From: an uncultured Methanosarcinales archaeon
GTDB lineage: Archaea > Halobacteriota > Methanosarcinia > Methanotrichales > Methanotrichaceae
DNA: 6,900 bases
Assembly (NCBI GenBank): GCA_937864385.1
Contig: CALMJN010000102.1
Span: forward strand, 1 to 6,900
Reading direction: 5' to 3'
The notes beneath the pieces are model-generated. The model was not told the DNA's origin, did not search any database, and saw only the letters and a list, made by a program, of their open reading frames with translations. Positions 1-5,215 of the stretch are shown in pieces (within the stretch, counting starts at the first letter, position 1; each line of letters opens with the position of its first letter). The translations under genes were made by a program, and so were the position numbers.

Positions 1-238
1 ATCGTGGAGGGCCGGGCTCCCTGCCCGCGGCTCTGCACCCGGCTAGCATGGCTCGCCCACTGCGGCAGTCGCCTTCTACGATCCGCGCCTGGGGGCGGTG
101 GTGGTGGCAACGCACAGCCGGGAGTGGGCCGTGGGCAAGGTAGTGGATGTGACGCTGATCATGAACAATGCAGGCAAAAGTCAGAGAGAGGAGGATGGAC
201 GGTGCAAATCGACGACATCAAGAAGCATATCCTTCTAG
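1..238 (+). pseudogene. Decayed gene remnant, copy 1 (unrecognised family, 3' portion)
   Basis: No intact gene is visible, but the sequence retains coding character. From 47 to the TAG at 236-238 one frame is open and reads like a real protein C-terminus (HGSPTAAVAFYDPRL, then a hydrophobic run with VVVATHS and a VGKVVDVTL strand). Upstream, 4-43 aligns with copy 2 at 906-946, but copy 1 lacks one base near 25, and the reading frame changes between the two parts. An in-frame TAG at 44-46 precedes the open part. Over the 15 codons 47-91 compared with 950-994, 8 of 12 differences fall in third codon positions, as expected of sequence that was under protein selection. The gene probably extends left of the window. 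I do not recognise the family; that it is a pseudogene is an inference. Confidence 0.4.
4..90 (+). repeat. Direct repeat, copy 1 (about 88 bp)
   Basis: This segment matches 906-993 in the same orientation with about a dozen substitutions and one single-base indel. The first 20 bases after the GTG are identical. Homology may continue left of the window, because the bases at 1-3 (atc) and 903-905 (gtt) read as Ile and Val in the same frame. The two copies bracket the toxin-antitoxin-like pair. Confidence 0.75.
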
Positions 239-240
239 AT
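217..240. promoter_or_regulatory. Imperfect palindrome, candidate operator of the TA pair
   Basis: The arms ATCAAGAAG (217-225) and CTTCTAGAT (232-240) are reverse complements with one mismatch in nine and a 6-base spacer. The palindrome ends two bases before the TATA box. That is where an archaeal or antitoxin repressor would block TBP/TFB binding. YgiT/MqsA-type antitoxins often autoregulate by binding palindromes near their promoter, but no binding is shown here. Confidence 0.4.
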
Positions 241-242
241 AA

Positions 243-250
243 TTATATAA
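243..250 (+). promoter_or_regulatory. TATA box of the toxin-antitoxin-like operon
   Basis: TTATATAA lies in an AT-rich stretch (239-258) surrounded by G+C-rich DNA. Archaeal transcription normally begins about 25 bases downstream of the box centre, here around 271-275. That coincides with the ATG at 275 and lies past the ATG at 260. The geometry therefore favours the 275 start and a leaderless or nearly leaderless mRNA. Confidence 0.5.
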
Positions 251-274
251 TAACATTTCATGCCCACAGGAGAA

Positions 275-508
275 ATGGATGAGAGGGGCATCTTCACTGA
301 GGATCTGGTTAATTTGATATTGAAGGGAAGTATAATAGAAGATTATCCCGACACCAAGCCCTGCCCCTCAGCGCTAATCTCTGGTAGTACTGGTGGGCGG
401 CATTGTCATGCAGTGGTTGAGCTGTGCGAAAATCACCTTCGAATAGTTACGGTCTATTGGCCGGTGGATGAAAAATGGACAAACCAAATGACGAAAAGAA
501 AGAGCTGA
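275..508 (+). CDS. DUF4258-family protein, putative toxin of a TA pair
   Basis: A small protein of 77 residues from ATG 275, or 82 if ATG 260 is used. It has the DUF4258 pattern: an N-terminal helix (IFTEDLVNLILKG), then IIEDYP, a PCPSALI strand, GRHCHAVVEL with two histidines, and IVTVYWP followed by EKW near the end. DUF4258 genes are commonly paired with a YgiT-type zinc-finger gene, as here, where the partner begins inside this gene (34-bp overlap). In such pairs the DUF4258 member is presumed to be the toxin, probably acting on RNA or translation; that role is inferred from context. I chose ATG 275 because the predicted transcription start falls at or after it. An AGGAG motif (268-272) lies only two bases before it, too close for a good ribosome site. 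Family assignment is fairly secure, activity is not. Confidence 0.72.
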   Translation: MDERGIFTEDLVNLILKGSIIEDYPDTKPCPSALISGSTGGRHCHAVVELCENHLRIVTVYWPVDEKWTNQMTKRKS

Positions 509-762
509 TCCCTGATACCTGCATCTGCGGTAGAGGAAGGTTGCAGCCTGGAATTACAGAGTATGTGACTAAAGTAGAGGATAGCGTATTGGTAATCAAG
601 AACGTGCCTGCTTTGATATGCGATCTATGTGGTGAGTCCTATCTAATGCCAGATGCCTCCCGAGAGATCGATAAGATGGTCAGGGACTTCCGGGAAGGAA
701 GGCTTCTGGCAAGACCCATTGCTGCCGGCGAGGTAGATCTCAGGGTAAAGGAAACAGCCTGA
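475..762 (+). CDS. YgiT/MqsA-type zinc-finger protein, putative antitoxin
   Basis: A 95-residue protein matching the N-terminal zinc-binding domain of the MqsA/YgiT family. It has an early cysteine pair (C16, C18, followed by GRGRLQPG), a beta-rich middle (TEYVTKVEDSVLVIKNVPAL), a second pair C49-x-x-C52 followed by GESY, and a basic helix (REIDKMVRDFREGRL). It lacks the C-terminal helix-turn-helix of E. coli MqsA (131 residues), which is usual for the short YgiT-type members. The ATG at 475 is the only good start and has GGTGGAT at 463-469. Overlap with the upstream gene implies coupled translation. The expected role is to neutralise the DUF4258 partner and perhaps repress the operon. The first cysteine pair is spaced CxC rather than the usual CxxC, which is unusual. 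Confidence 0.75.
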   Translation: MDKPNDEKKELIPDTCICGRGRLQPGITEYVTKVEDSVLVIKNVPALICDLCGESYLMPDASREIDKMVRDFREGRLLARPIAAGEVDLRVKETA

Positions 763-770
763 TATGATCG

Positions 771-1006
771 ATGATCTCGGTGAATTTCCCGGAATATGAA
801 CACCTGAAAATGTGGTCCATTGTCGGCTACTCCATCGCCGTCTCCTCGCCTGGTTGCGAGCCCCTGCCTCCCCTGCCCGACATCCCCCGCAGCTCGCTGG
901 TGGTTGTGGAGGGCCGGGCTCCCTGCTCCGCGGCCCTGCACCCGGCTAGCACGGGTCGCCTGCCGGAATAGTTGCCTTCTACGACCCGCGCCTCTCCTTC
1001 CTCTAG
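771..1006 (+). pseudogene. Decayed gene remnant, copy 2, with its 5' flank
   Basis: This fills most of the 355-bp gap between the antitoxin-like gene and queC. An open stretch from ATG 771 to TAG 969-971 (66 codons) reads SIVGYSIAVSSPGCEPLPPL and then LVVVEGRAPCSAALHPA, which is the part shared with copy 1. The reading then moves to another frame at 950, giving HGSPAGIVAFYDPRL, and stops at TAG 1004-1006, where similarity to copy 1 has already ended (993). The frame change at the same place in both copies (two extra bases after the HPA codons) suggests a defect inherited before duplication. The 66-codon frame could be a small expressed gene, but I see no convincing ribosome site. The product is not recognised. 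Confidence 0.35.
906..993 (+). repeat. Direct repeat, copy 2 (about 88 bp)
   Basis: Second copy of the segment at 4-90, same orientation, offset about 902 bp. It contains one base (near 930) missing from copy 1. Similarity ends abruptly after the codons for YDPRL, beyond which copy 1 continues as coding-like sequence and copy 2 does not. Confidence 0.75.
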
Positions 1007-1054
1007 GGGGATGAACCTATTGAAGTAGGATAGAATTCGCCACTGCAATTTCAA

Positions 1055-1086
1055 GGCAAAATTCATCTTTATTGCCATAATTTTTT
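1055..1086 (+). terminator. Candidate terminator: small stem plus T6 tract
   Basis: GGCAA (1055-1059) and TTGCC (1072-1076) can form a 5-bp stem with a 12-base loop, followed by T6 at 1081-1086. The orientation suits transcripts coming from the toxin-antitoxin-like operon and facing queC. The stem is weak; the T-tract is the stronger signal, since archaeal termination depends mainly on T-rich stretches. Confidence 0.35.
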
Positions 1087-1117
1087 AAAGATGTTATGCA
1101 ATTCCGCCCAGTGTCTG

Positions 1118-1792
1118 CTACTGCTTGGCCTGATTATCGACATGATCCAGCAACGGATCCCGGATGCCGTTCGCCTCAAAGGCCTCCTCCCTCTCCCGGC
1201 AGGTGGGGCAGCTTCGGCAGGGCTGCTTCTCCCCCCGATAGCAGGACCAGGTCAGACTATAGGGCACACCGAGCCCCAGGCCCATTCTCACTATCTCCGC
1301 CTTGCTCATATCCAAAAATGGAGCCCTCAGGTGGACCGGATGCCAGGCGGTGGCCTGGAGTATGGCGGGATAAAGAGCAGCCACGAACTCAGGCCGGCAG
1401 TCGGGATATATGGTGCGATCGTTTTTGTGGGCGGCGTAAAACAGCTCCGGGATCTCTCTGGCCTCGGCATAGCCCGCGGCTATGGAGAGCATGATCATAT
1501 TGCGGTTGGGAACCACCGTCTTTTTGGCCGCCTCCTCGGTGTAGTGGCAGTCGGGGATCTCCTCTCCTCCCAGGAGGGCGCTCTTGCCCAAGAGGCCAGC
1601 TAGCGAGCTGAGGTCGACTATCTTATGGGCTACATTGAGCCTTTCGGCTATGGCCTCAGCGCATTCTATCTCCTTCTTGTGCCTCTGGGCATAGTTGAAT
1701 GTGAGAGCCTCTACCTCATATCCCATATCCAGCATCCTGTAGAGCATGGTGGTCGAGTCCAGGCCTCCGGAGAAAATCAATACCGCCTTCAT
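1118..1792 (-). CDS. queC: 7-cyano-7-deazaguanine (preQ0) synthase QueC
   Basis: ATP-dependent conversion of 7-carboxy-7-deazaguanine and ammonia to preQ0, in the cytoplasm. In archaea preQ0 is inserted at tRNA position 15 and becomes archaeosine. The 224-residue length is typical. The PP-loop SGGLDSTT at residues 8-15 binds ATP. A conserved VVPNRNMIML block lies at 93-102. The zinc site is four cysteines at 184, 192, 195 and 198 (SCYRGEKQPCRSCPTC). The ATG at 1792 is preceded by AAAGGA with about six bases spacing, inside a run of 7-bp repeats. The gene follows the transglutaminase-like gene after 38 bp on the same strand, so the two may be co-transcribed, although their functions are unrelated. 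No queD or queE is in the window. No obvious T-rich terminator follows directly on the minus strand. Confidence 0.96.
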   Translation of the reverse strand: MKAVLIFSGGLDSTTMLYRMLDMGYEVEALTFNYAQRHKKEIECAEAIAERLNVAHKIVDLSSLAGLLGKSALLGGEEIPDCHYTEEAAKKTVVPNRNMIMLSIAAGYAEAREIPELFYAAHKNDRTIYPDCRPEFVAALYPAILQATAWHPVHLRAPFLDMSKAEIVRMGLGLGVPYSLTWSCYRGEKQPCRSCPTCREREEAFEANGIRDPLLDHVDNQAKQ

Positions 1793-1797
1793 CGCCT

Positions 1798-1832
1798 ATC
1801 CTTTATCCTTCATCCTCTATATTCCATCCTCT
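1798..1832 (-). repeat. Degenerate 7-bp tandem repeat filling the queC leader
   Basis: On the plus strand the units are ATCCTTT, ATCCTTC, ATCCTCT, ATATTCC and ATCCTCT, followed by a weaker ATTCTGT. On the transcribed strand this is a purine-rich series of AGGAT-containing units. The last unit supplies the Shine-Dalgarno of queC. The repeat occupies essentially the whole space between the two genes and reaches the stop codon of the upstream one. Confidence 0.6.
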
Positions 1833-2451
1833 ATTCTGTCTGGTAGTTCCAGCCTGACCTCTTCTCGTCTCTTTTTTCCGGTCGCAGAATTATGGGGCCG
1901 GCTGAGGTTCTCTCCACAGCTCCCAGGTGGGAGAGGAACCTCTCCTCGCTGTAACCGAAGCACTGCAAAACCTTTATGGGGCTGACAAGGACATAGCCGC
2001 TGCTGTAGTTGCCGCTCTTCTCCTCTTCCACCAGCTCTCCTATGACCGGCCTGCCTGAGGCAAAGGCTCCGGTCTCGACGAAGGCAAAGCGGCCCAGGCC
2101 GTCGGAGATCGAGAGCCACATATGGGACTCTTCGTCCCCTCCCTTGAGGGCAAAGCTGGCCATGGTGCTGGGATTGTATCCATGCTCCTGCAAGAGCCTT
2201 GTGGCGATGATGCAGGTGTCCATGCAGTCGAATCTGCCGGCGGAATAGTTCTCAGTATAACGATAGCTGCTCAGGATATCCTCAATGTTGCGGCTGAAAT
2301 TGAGATCCCTGGTCACCGGCAGATCCTGGACCGAAAAGAGATCCGAGTCCAAAATCAGACAGGGACCTTGGGCAGAACAGGGCCCCGCCGCCAGGAGAAT
2401 GGCCAGCAGAATTGCATTAACGATAAGGCTTGTCTTCACTGATAATCCCAT
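1831..2451 (-). CDS. Secreted transglutaminase-like (cysteine protease fold) protein
   Basis: A 206-residue protein with an N-terminal signal peptide: a lysine at 6, hydrophobic residues 8-23 (LIVNAILLAILLAAG), and a probable type I cleavage after CSA near 27. A lipobox is not convincing, because Pro precedes C25. The mature part has the layout of a transglutaminase-like core: Cys76 in GRFDCMDTC at the start of a helix, then LLQEHGY, His110 in ESHMWLSI, and Glu126 in FVETGA where the third triad member (normally Asp) is expected. The likely role is a peptidase, amidase or crosslinking enzyme outside the membrane; the substrate is unknown. The start is uncertain. ATG 2451 directly abuts AAAGGA, too close for normal use. 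A GTG four codons on (2437-2439) would place that motif 11 bases upstream and begin the signal peptide at V-K-T. Fold assignment is moderately sure. Confidence 0.6.
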   Translation of the reverse strand: MGLSVKTSLIVNAILLAILLAAGPCSAQGPCLILDSDLFSVQDLPVTRDLNFSRNIEDILSSYRYTENYSAGRFDCMDTCIIATRLLQEHGYNPSTMASFALKGGDEESHMWLSISDGLGRFAFVETGAFASGRPVIGELVEEEKSGNYSSGYVLVSPIKVLQCFGYSEERFLSHLGAVERTSAGPIILRPEKRDEKRSGWNYQTE

Positions 2452-2480
2452 CCTTTAGATCACGGTCCTTTAGATCACGG
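2451..2480 (-). repeat. Perfect 15-bp tandem duplication upstream of the transglutaminase-like gene
   Basis: TCCTTTAGATCACGG occurs twice without a gap (2451-2465 and 2466-2480, plus-strand reading). On the mRNA strand each unit ends in AAAGGA, so the duplication doubles a Shine-Dalgarno-like motif. The proximal copy overlaps the first base of the ATG. Exact identity suggests recent slippage. Confidence 0.9.
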
Positions 2481-2529
2481 CAATAGCAATTGACACTCCC
2501 GCTTTTCTGGAAGACGGCTTTGACCTATC

Positions 2530-4017
2530 CTATCCCACCCGCTTGAAGTCGATGAAACCCTGCTCCACATCCACAGAGACGAGTTCCACCTCTATCTCAT
2601 CTCCCACATCGACTCCTTTGCTTCCCGCTTTCAGCATCCCTTCTACGGGAATATCCAGCAGCCGGACCCAGGTTCCCTTCTCTGATGCGCCGGTGACCAT
2701 GGCCGAGAACCTCTCACCGATCCTGCTTTCCAGTAGAAGAGCAGCAGCGGACTTGCCCACCTGACGCTCCACCTTGACTGCAAGATCCTCTTTTCTGGTG
2801 CAGCTGTCCGCCAGTCTCTCCAGCTCATCCTGGCTGTAGGGGACCGGCCGGCCCTCTATGGCCGCCTTGAGCAGGCGCTGAGTGATCAGATCAGGGTAGC
2901 GGCGGTTGGGTGCAGTGGAGTGGGCATAGTCCTTTACCGCCAGGCCGAAGTGGCCCGGGGCCTCCTCTCCGGGCATCTCCGCCACATACTCCCCGTTTCC
3001 CAGAAGCTTGATCACTGCCAGGGATAGGTCGGGAAAGCGGAGCGGATCGGCCTTCTTCATCATGGTCAGGAATATCTCCAGCTTTCGGGGGGAGGGGCTC
3101 TTGGGAAGCCGGAAGGCGTGAGCGGCGGCGATCTCTACAATTCTGTCCCACCTGCGTGGGACGCGCACCACCCGGCGGAGGGATGGTATGCCCCGAGCTC
3201 CCAGAAAGCGCACGGTCACCCCGTTGGCGGCAATCATGAAGTCCTCGATGATCTGCTTGGCCCGGTTGGTCTCCTCCACCACCAGGTCGGAGATGAGATC
3301 CTCCTGGAAGACGGCTTTGGCCTCTATGGTCTCCAGGCTGAGAGCCCCCTCCTGGTGGCGCAGGCTCTTCATCATCTGGGCCGCTTTATCCTGGAGGAGG
3401 ATATTTTCCGCCAGGCCCTCTACTGCGGCCACCGCCGCCGGCATCTCCGTCTCTCCTTCCAGCCATGCCGCCAGGCTGTTGTAGGCCAGCTTGGCATGGT
3501 TGCGCACAGCTGCCCGGTAGACATCCGAGTCCAGGAGCCTTCCCTCCGGATCAAGGGTCATATCCACCACCACCGCCAGGCGGTCCTGGTTTAAGTTGAG
3601 GGAGGTATAGTCCGTGGAGAGCTTGAGGGGGAGCATGGGAAAGATCCGGGCTGCGGTGTAGATGGAGGTGGTGTTGGCCTGAGCGTCCCGGTCGATGGCC
3701 GAGTTCTTCTTGACCAGAGAGTCCACATCGGCTATGGCCACCAGAATCCTGGTTTTGCCCTCGGGCAGGGCCTCGGCCACGGTGAGCTGATCCAGGTCCT
3801 CCGAGTCGTCGTTGTCGATGGAGGCCCAGAGCATATGCCTCAGATCGCGGGCATTCGCTGCAGAATCAGGTTTTGCCGGGGCCTGGATTTTCTCCAGCTC
3901 AGAGATGCATTCCGAAGAGAACTCGGGGCGCAGTCCCCTCTGGAGCATGGCTCTTTTTGCTATATCTTGCAGGATGCTTTTATTCCGGATCTCTGGCTCT
4001 CTGGCGGCAGCTTTCAT
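2530..4017 (-). CDS. RNB-domain 3'-5' exoribonuclease (RNase II/R family) with S1 domain
   Basis: A processive 3'-5' exoribonuclease acting in cytoplasmic RNA decay or processing. At 495 residues it is shorter than E. coli RNase II (644) or RNase R (813), because the N-terminal cold-shock domains are reduced to a short lead of about 60 residues. The RNB domain begins near 57: SIDNDDSEDLDQ at 66-77, the metal-binding aspartate motif, with D68, D74 and D76. It continues through VAIADVDSLV (93-102), EDFMIAANGV (258-267) and YAHSTAPNRRYPDL (364-377), which carries the RNA-handling arginines. A C-terminal S1-like beta-barrel spans about 434-495. The residue matching the last Asp of the E. coli motif (D210) is Gln77. 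The ATG at 4017 has a strong GGAGGAG six bases upstream. The gene has its own TATA box and a leader with a tandem 15-bp repeat. Confidence 0.9.
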   Translation of the reverse strand: MKAAAREPEIRNKSILQDIAKRAMLQRGLRPEFSSECISELEKIQAPAKPDSAANARDLRHMLWASIDNDDSEDLDQLTVAEALPEGKTRILVAIADVDSLVKKNSAIDRDAQANTTSIYTAARIFPMLPLKLSTDYTSLNLNQDRLAVVVDMTLDPEGRLLDSDVYRAAVRNHAKLAYNSLAAWLEGETEMPAAVAAVEGLAENILLQDKAAQMMKSLRHQEGALSLETIEAKAVFQEDLISDLVVEETNRAKQIIEDFMIAANGVTVRFLGARGIPSLRRVVRVPRRWDRIVEIAAAHAFRLPKSPSPRKLEIFLTMMKKADPLRFPDLSLAVIKLLGNGEYVAEMPGEEAPGHFGLAVKDYAHSTAPNRRYPDLITQRLLKAAIEGRPVPYSQDELERLADSCTRKEDLAVKVERQVGKSAAALLLESRIGERFSAMVTGASEKGTWVRLLDIPVEGMLKAGSKGVDVGDEIEVELVSVDVEQGFIDFKRVG

Positions 4018-4036
4018 TAGATACTCCTCCCTGGGT

Positions 4037-4066
4037 TTTAATTTTCCATTCTTTAATTTTCCACTC
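4037..4066 (-). repeat. 15-bp tandem repeat in the leader of the RNB gene
   Basis: TTTAATTTTCCATTC (4037-4051) is followed immediately by TTTAATTTTCCACTC (4052-4066), one mismatch in 15. The repeat lies between the predicted transcription start (near 4068) and the Shine-Dalgarno (about 4023-4030), so most or all of it should be in the 5' untranslated region. Confidence 0.85.
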
Positions 4067-4088
4067 TATTTAACTATCTTTTCCCCGG

Positions 4089-4100
4089 CAATATAAAGGC
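4089..4100 (-). promoter_or_regulatory. TATA box upstream of the RNB gene
   Basis: The minus-strand reading GCCTTTATATTG contains TTTATAT, a good archaeal TATA element, in the 115-bp gap after dph2. Start of transcription is expected around 4066-4070, giving a leader of about 50 bases. This suggests the RNB gene can be expressed independently of fen1-dph2. Confidence 0.55.
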
Positions 4101-4132
4101 TGATTGACGACAGGTGGATTGAAAAGCCCGCT

Positions 4133-5215
4133 TCAACTCTCAATCTCATCAAACCTGTATTCCTCCCACCCTCTCTCCCCCAGCAGCACCTCGAACTCGG
4201 GTGGGGTGAGGATGGGCACGGCATATTTGGCGGCATCATCCAGGGCCACCCGGGGGCAGGCGGTGGAGACTGCCGCCTGGACTCCCAGATTGAGCAGCCG
4301 GTCCGGCTCTATGTTGTCCAGGCAGACCAAGAACATCTCCCGTCCCCTGGCCTCGCCCCTGGCCTTGAGCTGGCGGGCCAGGGCCATTCTGCTCTGGCCA
4401 GGCTTCTTGGATACCAGTACGGCAAACCTTTTCGCTTCCGCCGCCCGGCAGATGGCGGCATAACGCCGGCGCAGCATGGGATCGATATCTATCTCCGAGA
4501 CCTCCCCAGTGAGGGGATCAACGGTCACAACCCTCTTTCCTGTGGCCAGAGCTATGCCCAGGGGATGAAAGCGGCCTGTGCCCAAAAAGAGAAACTCCTC
4601 TACATCCAGGGCTCTGACCGAGCTATAGCAGCATCCCAGGACCTGACCGGGACGGCTGATCCTGCCACCGGCCGGACCGACAATCGCCTCTAGCCCCTCT
4701 TCCCTGAGAGCCCTCCGGGCCTCTTCCAGCTTATGGGCATGCTGAATGGTGGTGGCAAGGCCCACTCTTTTCTGCCGCAGGGCGGAGACGGCCTTTTTTG
4801 CCGCCGAATAGAGATCGCAGTCCATCCTGGCCTCAAGAAATACTGTCTTGCCGTCTCCTTCTCCCAGCTGTGCATGGCCCAGGTGGAGCATCAAGTCAAC
4901 CTCGCCGGCCAGCCTCAGGTCCAGGTCGCAGGCTCCAAAGCAGGGATCTCCGGATATGATGACCTCCGCACCGGTCAGCTCCTCAATCTGCCTGGCCAGG
5001 GCGAAAAGAGAGCGCTTCAGCCCCTCCGGAGCCTGCAGACCCACCCTTCCCGCGCCACTTTTCTGGATCAGATCTACTGCTCTATCCAGGTCCAGGTCGT
5101 AGCCGGAAGACCGCTGCAGCGCGTCGGTTATGGAACGGGAGGAAGGTTTTAAGGAGCCTTTGCCGCCCGGACCGGGATAGGAGCTAGAACCAGCGGTCGA
5201 GGGTGCTCTGGCCAC
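4133..5215 (-). CDS. dph2: Diphthamide biosynthesis enzyme Dph2 (radical SAM-like 3-amino-3-carboxypropyl transferase)
   Basis: Catalyses the first step of diphthamide formation: transfer of the aminocarboxypropyl group of S-adenosylmethionine to a histidine of elongation factor 2. Archaeal Dph2 is a homodimer with a [4Fe-4S] cluster held by three widely separated cysteines. They are visible here as C96 (GDPCFGACD), C195 (VLGCC) and C320 (TACPRVALDD). Other family blocks are VGLQAPEGL (58-66), FLGTGRFHPLG (210-220) and TVDPLTG (231-237). The frame's only usable start before the conserved core is GTG 5215, with GGAGG nine bases upstream. This overlaps the end of fen1 by 32 bp and gives about 60 residues before QAPEGL, roughly 30 more than in Pyrococcus Dph2 as I recall it. 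The first 35 residues are low-complexity (Ser, Pro, Gly) and may be a loose tail, or translation may begin later at a non-standard codon. Confidence 0.93.
   Translation of the reverse strand: MARAPSTAGSSSYPGPGGKGSLKPSSRSITDALQRSSGYDLDLDRAVDLIQKSGAGRVGLQAPEGLKRSLFALARQIEELTGAEVIISGDPCFGACDLDLRLAGEVDLMLHLGHAQLGEGDGKTVFLEARMDCDLYSAAKKAVSALRQKRVGLATTIQHAHKLEEARRALREEGLEAIVGPAGGRISRPGQVLGCCYSSVRALDVEEFLFLGTGRFHPLGIALATGKRVVTVDPLTGEVSEIDIDPMLRRRYAAICRAAEAKRFAVLVSKKPGQSRMALARQLKARGEARGREMFLVCLDNIEPDRLLNLGVQAAVSTACPRVALDDAAKYAVPILTPPEFEVLLGERGWEEYRFDEIES

Noticed and set aside
4..282. Open frame of 92 codons at the left end (glycine-run protein)
   Set aside because: It reads through the remnant in a different frame, has low-complexity Gly/Arg/Cys composition, no ribosome site, and overlaps the promoter and start of the DUF4258 gene. 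Codon-position differences between the two repeats support another frame.
827..1078. Minus-strand open frame of 83 codons between queC and the zinc-finger gene
   Set aside because: Its product changes more between the two repeat copies than the plus-strand reading does, it crosses the repeat boundary, and no protein family is recognisable.
1091..1603. Plus-strand open frame of 170 codons
   Set aside because: It lies wholly antisense to queC, which is secure by PP-loop and zinc cysteines. Long antisense frames are expected in G+C-rich coding DNA.
3118..3594. Plus-strand open frame of 158 codons
   Set aside because: Antisense shadow of the RNB exoribonuclease with no promoter, ribosome site or recognisable motif.
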